In this document: positions 18,694 through 26,837 of the stretch, in pieces
How positions within the stretch are numbered: the first letter of the stretch is position 1
Layout: each line of letters starts with the position of its first letter
Source: JACCTU01 sp963848525
Lineage (GTDB): Bacteria > Actinomycetota > Thermoleophilia > Gaiellales > Gaiellaceae
DNA length: 64,000 bases
Direction of reading: 5' to 3'
Assembly: GCA_963848525.1 (NCBI GenBank)
Contig: CAWKDZ010000004.1
Coordinates: 62,001-126,000 of the forward strand
Made by a program: the position numbers and the translations under genes
The notes under the pieces: model-generated
Database searches by the model: none
Seen by the model: only the letters and a program-made list of their open reading frames with translations
Told to the model about the DNA's origin: nothing

Positions 18694-19491
18694 GTGAGCA
18701 CGTACGCCGACCTCGTGCGCTACCGCGAGCTGTTCGGCTCGCTCTTCCGGCGCGATCTCGAGGCGAAGTACAAGGGCACGCTCCTCGGCGTCGTCTGGTC
18801 GCTCGCGAACCCGCTGCTCCTGATGGCGATCTACCTCGTCGTCTTCTCGCTGCTCTGGCAGGTGATCGACCAGGACTACCCGGGGCTGTTCCTGCTCACC
18901 GGGCTCGTGCTCTGGGTCTTCTTCGCCAACTCGCTCCAGGCCGCCTCGAAGAGCCTGCTCGAGGCAGCGGCGCTGATCCGCAAGACGCGCTTCCCGCGAC
19001 AGCTCGTCCCGCTCTCGTCGGTCGCGACGAACCTCGTCGCGTTCGTCGTCATGTTCGCGGTCGTGCTCGTGCTCAACTTCGCCTTCCTCCCGCGCGTCCG
19101 GGCGACCGAGTGGGTCGCGGTCCCGCTCGCCGCGGTCTTCGTCCTGCTCGTCGCAGGTCTCGCGCTCGCCGTCGCGTGCGCGACGGTCGTCTTCCGCGAC
19201 GTCGAGCATCTCGTCAGCGCGCTGCTGCTGCCGTGGTTCTTCCTGACGCCGATCCTCTACACGACCGACAGCTTGCCGGGCGCGGCCGCGGAGTACGACT
19301 GGCTCGCCGACGTCATCCACTACGTGAACTTCGTCGCGCCGGCAGTGGACGCGATCCGAGACCCGCTCTTCTTCGGCGAGTTGCCGAATCCGGTCGACGT
19401 CGTCTACCTCTGCGTCTCGGCCGTCGTCGCCCTGGTGTTGGGCGCCTGGGCGTTCAGCCGCGTCGACGACCGGATGGCAGTCGAACTCTGA
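18694..19491 (+). CDS. wzm: ABC-2 type polysaccharide export permease (Wzm/TagG-like)
   Basis: 265 aa from GTG 18694, preceded by gaagagg. The cytoplasmic N-terminus YRELFGSLFRRDLEAKYKGTLLGVVWSLANPLLLMAIYLVVFSLLW is diagnostic of O-antigen/teichoic-acid exporters, followed by about six TM segments (residues ~30-255) including LWVFFANSLQAASKSLLEAAALIRKTRFPRQLVPLS. With Wzt it moves undecaprenyl-linked glycan outward. The partner ATPase is not adjacent but 2.6 kb downstream at 22058. The 3' end overlaps the convergent gene by 38 bp. Confidence 0.9.
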   Translation: MSTYADLVRYRELFGSLFRRDLEAKYKGTLLGVVWSLANPLLLMAIYLVVFSLLWQVIDQDYPGLFLLTGLVLWVFFANSLQAASKSLLEAAALIRKTRFPRQLVPLSSVATNLVAFVVMFAVVLVLNFAFLPRVRATEWVAVPLAAVFVLLVAGLALAVACATVVFRDVEHLVSALLLPWFFLTPILYTTDSLPGAAAEYDWLADVIHYVNFVAPAVDAIRDPLFFGELPNPVDVVYLCVSAVVALVLGAWAFSRVDDRMAVEL

Positions 19492-20143
19492 TCCGGCCGT
19501 CGTAGAGCGCCGGCTCGCCCGGGGGCGGCAACGCCGCGGGGAGGCCGGCGACCTCGGTCCACTCCACCTCGACACCCGCCAGCACCGACGGGCAGACGAG
19601 CGGATGCGGGAAGTTCGGGACGCGGCCGGGAGGCGTGTACGGCTGCAGCTCGCGCGGCCGGCGGCGCGCCTCGACGGCGCCGCCGACGACCGCGTAGCCC
19701 TCGCGGTGAGCGGCGAGCACACGCTCGTGCCAGTCCGGCGCCGGGAGCGCCTCGCCCAGGTGCGCGACCGGGCTCCCGTCCCGCGGCTGCACGACGACGT
19801 CGGCGTCGAGCGTCTCCTCGCCGAGCTCTCCGAACCAGAAGCGCCCCTCGTCGACCATGTCGATCGCGAGGCGGTAGTTGCCCGGGGGAATCGGGCTTCG
19901 GATCTGAACGTCGACGCTCGTTACCTGCCCCGGATCGACCGGTAGGTCGAGACGGGACCTCAGCCCGTCCCAGACGATCGCGTTCCCGCGCTCGTCGAGC
20001 CAGTGGTACGACACGGTGAAGCGGTCGCCGCGCCACGGCGTCTCGCCCGCGTTCTCGAGCTCGACGCGCGCCGTCGCGAGCGTGCCCGCCTGGAACTCCG
20101 GCAGCTCGTGCGCGCGCCAGCGGACCGCGAGCGGCCGTCCCAT
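19454..20143 (-). CDS. Protein of unknown function with Ig-like beta-sandwich
   Basis: 229 aa, ATG 20143, no signal peptide. Residues ~20-115 look like the beta-sandwich often attached to glycosyltransferases and Wzt: TARVELENAGETPWRGDRFTVSYHWLDERG, DPGQVTSVDVQIRSPIPPGNYRLAIDMVDEGRFWF. The rest is proline- and arginine-rich with no motif. The gene sits between wzm and hemE and diverges from hemE with a 20-bp gap whose -10 elements interlock. A glycan-binding or glycan-modifying helper is plausible from context only. Confidence 0.6.
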   Translation of the reverse strand: MGRPLAVRWRAHELPEFQAGTLATARVELENAGETPWRGDRFTVSYHWLDERGNAIVWDGLRSRLDLPVDPGQVTSVDVQIRSPIPPGNYRLAIDMVDEGRFWFGELGEETLDADVVVQPRDGSPVAHLGEALPAPDWHERVLAAHREGYAVVGGAVEARRRPRELQPYTPPGRVPNFPHPLVCPSVLAGVEVEWTEVAGLPAALPPPGEPALYDGRIRVRLPSGRRRG

Positions 20144-20150
20144 TGCCGTC

Positions 20151-20157
20151 TAGTCTA
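20151..20157. promoter_or_regulatory. Interlocked divergent -10 elements (TAGTCT plus, TAGACT minus)
   Basis: The heptamer tagtcta contains TAGTCT on plus (20151-20156, 7 nt before the hemE ATG) and TAGACT on minus (20157-20152, 8 nt before the ATG at 20143). The two polymerase sites share five base pairs, so only one direction can be open at a time. Confidence 0.55.
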
Positions 20158-20163
20158 GGCACC

Positions 20164-21192
20164 ATGGAACCGCTGCTTGTGCGCGCCTGCCGGCGCGAGC
20201 CGGTCGAGCGCACGCCGGTGTGGTTCATGCGTCAGGCCGGCCGCTCGCTGCCCGAGTACCGCGAGCTGCGCAAGGGCCGATCGCTCTTCGACGTCGTCGC
20301 CGACCCGGAGCTGACGGCAGAGGTGACGCTTCAGCCCGTCCGTCGGCACGACGTCGACGCGGCCGTGATGTTCGCGGACATCATGGTGCCGGTCGTCGGG
20401 ATGGGGATCGACGTCGAGCTCGTCGAGAACGTCGGGCCCGTGATCGAGTCTCCCGTGCGCACGCGCGCCGACGTCGAGCGCCTGCGCGTCCCGGACCCGC
20501 AGGAGGCGGCGAGCTCGGTGCTCGAGGCGGTTCGGCTCGTGCGGGCGGAGCTCCGCGACGATCAGGCCGTCGTCGGTTTCTGCGGCGGGCCCTTCACGGT
20601 CGCGGGCTACGTGATCGAGGGCAAGCCGACACGCGAGTTCACCGCCGTCAAGACGCTCATGTACCGCGAGCCCGAGACGTGGCACGCGCTCTGCGCGAAG
20701 CTCGCCGACACGTTCGCGGCGTACGTCACGGCCCAGGTCGAGGCGGGCGCCGACGTGATCCAGCTCTTCGACTCTTGGGTCGGCGCGCTCTCGGTGGCCG
20801 ACTACGCGGAGTTCGTCGCGCCGTACTCCGAGCGCATCCTCGACGCGGTCGACGTGCCGACGATCCACTTCGGGACCGGGACGACGCACCTGCTCGCAGC
20901 GCTGGCCGACGCGGGCGGCGACGTGATCGGGCTCGACTGGCGCGTGCCGCTCGACGTGGGCTGGTCGCTCGTCGGCGAAGACCTCGGAGTGCAGGGCAAC
21001 CTCGACCCGGCCGTGCTCCTCGGGCCCTGGGAGCGCGTCGCGGCGGCGACCCGCGATGTGCTCGACCGAGCCGGCGGCCGGCCCGGGCACGTGTTCAACC
21101 TCGGGCACGGCGTCTTGCCCGCGACCGAGCCCGCGGCGCTGGGGCGGCTGCGGGAGCTCGTGCACGAGCTCACGACCGAGGTCCGCGTCTGA
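20164..21192 (+). CDS. hemE: Uroporphyrinogen decarboxylase
   Basis: 342 aa. Decarboxylates uroporphyrinogen III to coproporphyrinogen III in heme synthesis. Start ATG 20164 gives the correct N-terminus (MEPLLVRACRREPVERTPVWFMRQAGRSLPEYRELR). Active-site features: the RQAGRSLPEYR loop near residues 24-34, FADIMVP with the catalytic Asp, FCGGPFTVAGY, LFDSWVGALS, HFGTGTTHLL, and the C-terminal FNLGHGVLP. First gene of a four-gene overlapping unit hemE-hemH-wzt-unknown, controlled by the promoter that interlocks with the divergent gene. Confidence 0.96.
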   Translation: MEPLLVRACRREPVERTPVWFMRQAGRSLPEYRELRKGRSLFDVVADPELTAEVTLQPVRRHDVDAAVMFADIMVPVVGMGIDVELVENVGPVIESPVRTRADVERLRVPDPQEAASSVLEAVRLVRAELRDDQAVVGFCGGPFTVAGYVIEGKPTREFTAVKTLMYREPETWHALCAKLADTFAAYVTAQVEAGADVIQLFDSWVGALSVADYAEFVAPYSERILDAVDVPTIHFGTGTTHLLAALADAGGDVIGLDWRVPLDVGWSLVGEDLGVQGNLDPAVLLGPWERVAAATRDVLDRAGGRPGHVFNLGHGVLPATEPAALGRLRELVHELTTEVRV

Positions 21193-22061
21193 GCGCCGCC
21201 GTCGTCCTGATGGCCTACGGCTCGCCCGAGCGCCTGGAGGACGTCCCCGCCTACTACGCCGACATTCGCGCCGGCCGCCCGATCGCTCCCGAGCGGCTCG
21301 CCGAGCTCGTCGAGCGCTACCGCCGGCTCGGCATCGAGCAGCGCTCGCCGCTGAACGCGATCACCGAGCAGACGCGGGCGGGGCTCGAGCATGAGCTCGC
21401 GATCCCCGTGTGGACTGGCATGAAGCACTGGCACCCGCACATCGGCGAGGCGGTCGAGCGCGCGCTCGAAGCGGGCGCGCGGACGATCGTGGGGCTGGTG
21501 CTTGCGCCGCATTACTCGCCGCTCTCGATCGGCGGCTACCGCCGTCAGCTCGAGGAGGCGCTCGGCGGGCGCGCGGACCTCGTCTTCGTCGAGCGCTGGG
21601 GCGACGACCCCGGGTTCGTCGACCTGCTCGCCGACCGCGTGCGCGGGACGGACGCGCACGTCGTCTTCACCGCGCACAGCCTCCCCGTCGAGGGGAGCGG
21701 CGACTACGAAGCCGAGCTGCTCGAGACCTCCCGGCTGGTCGCCGAACGTGCGGCCGTCGACGAGTGGTCGTTCTCGTTCCAGTCCGAGTCGCCGACGGGA
21801 GTGCCCTGGCTGCGCCCGGACATCCTCGAGCACCTGGACGCGCTCGCCGAGCGCGGCGTGCGCAAGGTGCTCCTCTGCCCGGTCGGATTCGTCGCCGACC
21901 ATCTCGAGATCGGCTGGGATCTCGACGTCGAGGCCGCACAGCGGGCACGCGAGCTCGGGGTCGAGCTCGCGCGGATCGAGATGCCGAACGCCGACCCACG
22001 CTTCGTCGACGTCCTCGCCGGGCTGGTCCGGCGAGTTCTTGCGGTACCGTCGAACGCGTGA
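21189..22061 (+). CDS. hemH: Ferrochelatase (probably coproporphyrin-type, CpfC), apparent CTG start
   Basis: 290 aa if translation starts at CTG 21189, which overlaps the hemE stop (CTGA). An ATG at 21210 would remove the first beta strand (AAVVLMAYGSP), so the CTG is preferred. Catalytic His in GLVLAPHYSPLS and Glu in CPVGFVADHLEIGWDLD, with FTAHSLPVE and SFQSESPTGVPWL as in the family. Actinobacterial enzymes of this group insert iron into coproporphyrin III, which fits the lack of Gram-negative-style pathway genes here; that assignment is from family knowledge. Followed by wzt in a GTGA overlap. Confidence 0.93.
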   Translation: MSAAVVLMAYGSPERLEDVPAYYADIRAGRPIAPERLAELVERYRRLGIEQRSPLNAITEQTRAGLEHELAIPVWTGMKHWHPHIGEAVERALEAGARTIVGLVLAPHYSPLSIGGYRRQLEEALGGRADLVFVERWGDDPGFVDLLADRVRGTDAHVVFTAHSLPVEGSGDYEAELLETSRLVAERAAVDEWSFSFQSESPTGVPWLRPDILEHLDALAERGVRKVLLCPVGFVADHLEIGWDLDVEAAQRARELGVELARIEMPNADPRFVDVLAGLVRRVLAVPSNA

Positions 22062-23282
22062 TCCGAGCAGGCGAGATCCGGATCGAGGAGGTCTCGCGCC
22101 GCTTCCGCGTCTATCCGAAAGAGGCGCGCACGCTCAAGGAGCTGATCGTCACGCGCGGCCGCGGGCGCGGAGAGGACGTCTGGGCGCTCTCGGGCGTCGA
22201 CCTGCTCGCCGCCCCCGGCGAGGCCGTGGGGCTCGTCGGGCGCAACGGCTCGGGCAAGACGACGCTGCTCAAGCTGATCGCCGGAATCATCAAGCCGACG
22301 CGCGGGCATCGTCGCCGTCGGCGGTCGCGTCGCGTCGCTGCTCGAGCTCGGTGCCGGCTTCCATCCGGAGTTCACCGGACGCGAGAACGTGTTCCTGAAC
22401 GGTGCGCTCCACGGTCTCTCGCGCGCACAGATCAGGGAGCGCATGGACGAGATCGCCGACTTCGCGGGCATCGGCGCGTACCTCGAGCTCCCCGTTCGCA
22501 CCTACTCGGCCGGCATGTACATGCGGCTCGGCTTCGCGGTCGCGGCGCACGTGGACGCCGACGTGCTCCTGCTCGACGAGATCTTCGCCGTGGGCGACGA
22601 GGAGTTCCAGCGCAAGTGCTTCGGCCGCATCTCGCAGTTCAAGCAACGCGGCGGAACGATCGTCTTCGTCTCGCACGACGCCTCCTCGGTCGAGCGCCTG
22701 TGCGAGCGCTCGGTCCTGCTCCGCGACGGGATGGTCGAGTTCGACGGTCCGACCCACGAGGCGATCCTCCGCTACCGCTCCCACCTCGCGGAGGACCGCG
22801 ACCCGGCCGAGCGCGGCGCCGGCCTGACCGAGTGGGGGAGCGGCGAGGCCCGGATCGCCGAGGTCGCGCTGCACGGCGCCGACGGCGAGGAGCGCATCCA
22901 GTTCGTCGCCGGCGAGCAGCTGACCGTGCGCTTGCGCGTGCTCGCGGAGCGTCCGATTCCGCCGCCGCAGCTGCAGTTCGAGCTGCGCGAGTGGGGAGGC
23001 GCGCTGATCGCGGGCGGGTCGACGAGCACGGCGGAGCTCGGCTGGGACGGTGCCGCCGACCACGTCTTCCGGTTCGACGTCGAGGAGCTCCCGCTCGCCG
23101 AGGGTCGCTTCAAGCTCAGGTTCGGCTTGGTCTCGGCCGACGGCGCGCATCTCTACCACTGGCTCGACGACGCGCTGCGGCTGTACGTGATCCCGCAGGA
23201 CCGCGAGGGGGGTCTCGTGAGGCTCGAGGGCCGCTGGCGCAGGGAGGAGATCGGCACGGCCGCCGAACTACGCAGCGGATGA
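22058..23282 (+). CDS. wzt: Polysaccharide export ATPase with C-terminal carbohydrate-binding domain, frameshifted near 22305
   Basis: GTG start, GTGA overlap with hemH. Walker A VGLVGRNGSGKTTLLKL, then the frame breaks after IKPTRG; deleting one g in cgcgggcatc (22301-22310) restores IVAVGGRVASLLELGAGFHPEFTGRENVF. Then the export-type signature TYSAGMYMRLGFA, Walker B ADVLLLDEIFAVGD and H-loop VSHD. Residues ~260-407 form the beta-sandwich Wzt domain (FELREWGGALIAGG to LDDALRLYV) that recognises the terminal modified sugar. About 407 aa when repaired. Partner of the permease at 18694. Confidence 0.88.
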
Positions 23283-23560
23283 GCTCGCGCACGTGCCCCG
23301 ACTGGCCGCGGCTGATGGAGATCGCGCCCGATCTCCAGTTCAAGCACTACACGCTCGCGGAGGCGAAGCTCCCGGCCGACGCGATCGTGAACATCGAGAA
23401 CGTCGCGCAGGAGACGGTCGCGATCTGCTGCGACCTCGAGCGGCACGTCTTCTACGCCGAGCACACCGACCCCGAGGTCGCCGCAGCCCTCCGGGAGACG
23501 CACTGGTACGACCTCTCGGAGTGGTCGACGGCAGGGCCGGGCGCCGCCAGCGCGGCCTAG
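23279..23560 (+). CDS. Small conserved-looking protein downstream of wzt, unknown function
   Basis: 93 aa, ATG in an ATGA overlap with wzt, so it is co-translated with the exporter ATPase. Soluble, acidic, no signal peptide or TM. Features: an N-terminal TCPDWPRLMEIAPDLQFKHYTLAEAKLP, a hydrophobic core AIVNIENVAQETVAICCDLERHVFY and an aromatic tail THWYDLSEW. The composition argues for a real folded protein. I do not recognise the family. A role with Wzt or with heme genes is possible only by position. Confidence 0.7.
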   Translation: MSSRTCPDWPRLMEIAPDLQFKHYTLAEAKLPADAIVNIENVAQETVAICCDLERHVFYAEHTDPEVAAALRETHWYDLSEWSTAGPGAASAA

Positions 23561-23587
23561 GCACCAGGGCGACGCCCCAGAGCCGAT

Positions 23588-23651
23588 CCCCACCCCTCGG
23601 GGCGGGGTAGTGGGCCACCCGCCTCCCGGCTTCGACGGTACCCGTCGAGCC
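23588..23651. terminator. Two hairpins between the converging hemE-wzt and polX transcripts
   Basis: Hairpin 1 (23588-23607) pairs CCCCACCCC with GGGGCGGGG around TC, with one internal mismatch. Hairpin 2 (23628-23651) pairs GGCTTCGACGG with CCGTCGAGCC with a one-base bulge. No T-tract follows on either strand, as is common in high-GC actinobacteria. Position in a 138-bp convergent gap supports a bidirectional terminator. Confidence 0.5.
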
Positions 23652-23698
23652 GTGCCGTGTCTGTGCCCTCTTCGCGCCGAGTTCGCGACGATCGTTCC

Positions 23699-25321
23699 TC
23701 AACGGCGACGCAGGGCCAGCACCTGCTCGAGCGGCTTCGTGTTCAGCACGTCGCCGACCGTTGCCCACCCACGCCGGGCGGTCGCGACCGCCAGCCGCAT
23801 GTTGCCCAGGCCGCGCACCGAGTGCGCGTCGGTGTTCACGCAGATCTGCACGCCCGCCTCGATCGCCAGGCGGACGTGCTCGTCGCGCAGGTCGAGCCGG
23901 TCGGGCAGGCCGTTCACCTCCAGCGCGACTCCCTCCTCCAGCGCGACCTCGATCGCGCGCTCGAGGTCGAGCGCGTTCGGCGGCCGGTGGTTGATCAGGC
24001 GCCCGGTCGGGTGCGAGAGGCAGCGCACGGCCGGATGCCGCATCGCCTCGGTCACCTTCCTCGTCAGCTCCGCACCCGCCTGCCGCTGTCCCGCATGCAG
24101 CGACAGCTGCACCCAGTCGAGCTCCGCGAGCACGTCGTCGGGAAGGTCGAGCTGGCCGTCGGCGAGGATGTCGCACTCGATCCCGCGGAGCACCCGAAAC
24201 GGCGCCAGCCGCTCGTTCGCCTCGGCGATCTCCTCGGCCTGGCGCCGGACGTCGTCGGCATCGAGCCCAGGGACGACGCGGACGTTCGTCGTGTGGTCGC
24301 AGATCGCGAGGTACTCGTACCCAAGCTCCAGCGCGGCGGCGCCCATCTCGAGCACGCTCGCCTTGCCGTCGGACCAGGTCGTGTGCACGTGCAGGTCGCC
24401 GCGAACGTCGTCGCCGCGGAGCAGGAACGGTGGCGGCTCGTCGCGGTGCGCACGCTCGCGGAGCTCGGGCGGGCACCAGGGCACGCCGAGCGCGGCGAAC
24501 ACCGCAGCTTCGTCTCCACCGGCGGGCAGCGGCTCGAGGCCTCCGACGTACTCGGGCGACCCCGTCGCCCGCACGAGCGCGGTGCCGGCGGCGGCCGGCT
24601 CCGGGACGACGAGCTCGACCGGCACGCCGTCGACGGTGACGCCGATCGCGCGCCGCTCGTCGCGCTCCACGATCGAGACGATCTCGGTCAGCGCTTCGAA
24701 GGCGTCGACCACGGGGGCGGGCTCGTCCGCCGCGACGACGATCGCGAAGTCCTCAGAGGAGTCGCGCCACCGGCGCGCGTCGCCCGCGACCTCGCCGCCG
24801 AGCGCGTCAGCCACGCCGCCGGCGAGCACCCACGCTCGGTTCAGCAGCAGGCCTCGCCGCGGCTTCGGCTTCGCGGCGCGGTCGAGGCCCGCGCGCAGCT
24901 TGGCCTCGGTCTTCGGCCCGACGCCCGGGACGGACTGCAGCCGCCCCTCGAGCACCGCTTCCCTGAACTCGTCCGCCGTCCGCACGTCGAGCGCGTGGGC
25001 GAGCTCGCGCATCCGCTTCGGCCCGACGCCCAACAGGTGACCGAGGCCGACGAGCTCCGGCATCAGCGACTCGCGCAGCTCCGTCAGCTCGGCGAGCTCA
25101 CCCGTCTCGACGAGCTCGCGCAGGCGCGCCTCGATGCCGGGGCCGATCCCGCGCAGCTCGCGGACGCGCCCCTCGCGCACGAGCTCTTCGATCGGCGCAG
25201 GGGTCCCGCGGATCAGCTCGGCCGCCCGCCGGTACGCGCGCGCGGTGTAGAAGCTCGCCCCGTTGAGCTCGAGCAGCGCGGCGAACGCCTCCAGCTCGGC
25301 CGCGATCGCAGCGTTCTCCAC
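23699..25321 (-). CDS. polX: DNA polymerase X family protein: PHP exonuclease with degenerate polymerase site
   Basis: 540 aa, GTG start. Order: N-terminal HhH 8-kDa-like domain (residues 1-80), second HhH with VPGVGPKTEAKLRAGL (131-145), polymerase palm/fingers (~155-265), PHP domain (~300-540). The PHP site is intact: GDLHVHTTWSDGK 308-320, CDHT 341-344, GIECDI, HAGQ, NTDAH. The polymerase site is not: the usual GDxD strand reads EDFA (D191, A193), the third Asp is E236 in VELVV, and the GS motif is GD. So 3'-5' exonuclease/AP-processing activity is likely and synthesis doubtful. Divergent from cofC by 20 bp. Confidence 0.88.
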   Translation of the reverse strand: MENAAIAAELEAFAALLELNGASFYTARAYRRAAELIRGTPAPIEELVREGRVRELRGIGPGIEARLRELVETGELAELTELRESLMPELVGLGHLLGVGPKRMRELAHALDVRTADEFREAVLEGRLQSVPGVGPKTEAKLRAGLDRAAKPKPRRGLLLNRAWVLAGGVADALGGEVAGDARRWRDSSEDFAIVVAADEPAPVVDAFEALTEIVSIVERDERRAIGVTVDGVPVELVVPEPAAAGTALVRATGSPEYVGGLEPLPAGGDEAAVFAALGVPWCPPELRERAHRDEPPPFLLRGDDVRGDLHVHTTWSDGKASVLEMGAAALELGYEYLAICDHTTNVRVVPGLDADDVRRQAEEIAEANERLAPFRVLRGIECDILADGQLDLPDDVLAELDWVQLSLHAGQRQAGAELTRKVTEAMRHPAVRCLSHPTGRLINHRPPNALDLERAIEVALEEGVALEVNGLPDRLDLRDEHVRLAIEAGVQICVNTDAHSVRGLGNMRLAVATARRGWATVGDVLNTKPLEQVLALRRR

Positions 25322-25341
25322 CGGGATAGTCTCCCCGAGCG

Positions 25342-25929
25342 ATGGTCGCGATCGTCGTTCCGTTTCGCGGGGCGAACGGCAAGCAGCGTCTAGGCCCCCT
25401 CGCGGACGACGAGCGGGCCGCGCTCGCGCTGGCGATGCTCGACGACGTCCTGGCCGCCTGCGTGAAAGCGGGCCGGCCGGTAGTCGTCACCGAGGACGAG
25501 CTCGCCGCCGGTGTCGCGCACGAACGGGGCGCCCGCGTCGTCGCCGACCCGGGCGGCGGCCAGGGGCCGGCCGTCGTCGCCGCGCTGAGCGAGCTGGAGG
25601 GGAGCGTCCTCGTCGTCAACGCCGACCTCCCCTGCGCGCGCCACGACGACCTGCGTGCGCTCGAGGCGGCCATCCCCGCCGGGGGCCTCGCGTTCGTCGC
25701 CGCAGACGACGGCACGACGAACGCGCTCGGGCTCTCCTCGCCGGAAGTGTTCGCGCCGCTCTACGGAGCCGGCAGCGCCGAGCGCTTCCGGCGCCACGCG
25801 CGCACGCACGGGCTGGCCGCGGTCGCGGCCGAGATCCCGAACCTCGCCGACGACGTCGATTCACTGGACGACCTCGACCGGCTGCGCGCACGCGTGGGTC
25901 CACGGACGCTCGCGGCCCGGGCGACGTGA
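25342..25929 (+). CDS. cofC: 2-phospho-L-lactate / phosphoenolpyruvate guanylyltransferase
   Basis: 195 aa (FbiD in mycobacterial naming). Transfers GMP from GTP to phosphoenolpyruvate or phospholactate, the first dedicated step of F420 side-chain synthesis. Nucleotidyltransferase fold: N-terminal VAIVVPFRGANGKQRLGPLADDERAALALAML, GARVVADPGGGQGPAVVAAL, VLVVNADLPCARHDDL (metal site), AADDGTTNALGLSSPEVFAPLYGAGSAERF. TAGTCT lies 9 nt before the ATG. First gene of a tightly overlapping F420 operon. Confidence 0.93.
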   Translation: MVAIVVPFRGANGKQRLGPLADDERAALALAMLDDVLAACVKAGRPVVVTEDELAAGVAHERGARVVADPGGGQGPAVVAALSELEGSVLVVNADLPCARHDDLRALEAAIPAGGLAFVAADDGTTNALGLSSPEVFAPLYGAGSAERFRRHARTHGLAAVAAEIPNLADDVDSLDDLDRLRARVGPRTLAARAT

Positions 25930-26837
25930 AGATCGCGGTCCTGAGCGGCGGCGTCGGCGGCGCCCGCTTCCTGCGTGGTCTCGTCGAAGTCGTCGATCCC
26001 CACGAACTGACGGTGGTCGGCAACGTCGGCGACGACGTCGAGGTGCTCGGGCTCCACGTCTCGCCCGACCTCGACAGCATCGTCTACACGCTCGCCGGCC
26101 TCGCCGACGAGGAGCGCGGCTGGGGCCGAGCCGGCGAGACGTGGAACGCACTCGAAGCGGCAGGCGAGCTCGGCGGCGAGACGTGGTTCCGCCTCGGCGA
26201 CCGGGACCTCGGTCTCCACCTCGTCCGGACGGCGGCGCTTCGTCGCGGCGAGCCGCTCAGCGCGGTCACCGAACGGCTCGCCCGCTCGCTCGGGCTCGAG
26301 CTCCGCCTGCTGCCGGCGACCGACGACCGGCTGCGCACCTGGATCGACACGCCGGCCGGCTCCTTCCCCTTCCAGGAGTGGTTCGTCGCACGCGGGCACC
26401 GCGACGAGGTCGACGGCGTTCGCTACGAGGGCGCCGAGCGGGCGCGGCCCGCGCCGGGCGTGCTCGAGGCGCTCGCCGCCGCCGACCTGATCCTGCTCGC
26501 GCCGAGCAACCCCTACGTCAGCATCGGCCCGATCCTGGCCGTCGCCGAGATCGAGGCGGCGCTGCGCGAGCGGCGTGTGCCCGCCGTCGCCGTCAGCCCG
26601 CTGATCGGCGGCCGCGCCGTCAAGGGGCCGGCCGACCGGATGCTCGCGCGGCTCGCCGGCGGCACGACGCCCGCGCACGTCGCGTCGTGCTATCGCGGCC
26701 TGATCGACGTTCTCGTGATCGACGAGGCGGACGCTGCGGACGTGGAGAATCTCGCCGTGCGGCCGCTCGTCACGAAGACGCTGATGTCGGACGCCGCGGC
26801 CCGGCGGCGGCTCGCGGAGACGGTGCTCGCGGCGTGA
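25926..26837 (+). CDS. cofD: 2-phospho-L-lactate transferase (F420-0 synthase)
   Basis: 303 aa, GTG in a GTGA overlap (FbiA homolog). Joins the activated phospholactyl or phosphoenolpyruvyl group to Fo, giving F420-0 or its dehydro form. Family landmarks: N-terminal VLSGGVGGARFLRGLVEVV, TVVGNVGDDVEVLGLHVSPDLDSIVYTLAGL, GDRDLGLHLVRTAALRRGEPLSAVT, QEWFVARGHRDEVDGVRYEGAE, LLAPSNPYVSIGPIL and SPLIGGRAVKGPADRML. Normal length. Acts in the cytoplasm between CofC and CofE. Confidence 0.96.
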   Translation: MKIAVLSGGVGGARFLRGLVEVVDPHELTVVGNVGDDVEVLGLHVSPDLDSIVYTLAGLADEERGWGRAGETWNALEAAGELGGETWFRLGDRDLGLHLVRTAALRRGEPLSAVTERLARSLGLELRLLPATDDRLRTWIDTPAGSFPFQEWFVARGHRDEVDGVRYEGAERARPAPGVLEALAAADLILLAPSNPYVSIGPILAVAEIEAALRERRVPAVAVSPLIGGRAVKGPADRMLARLAGGTTPAHVASCYRGLIDVLVIDEADAADVENLAVRPLVTKTLMSDAAARRRLAETVLAA

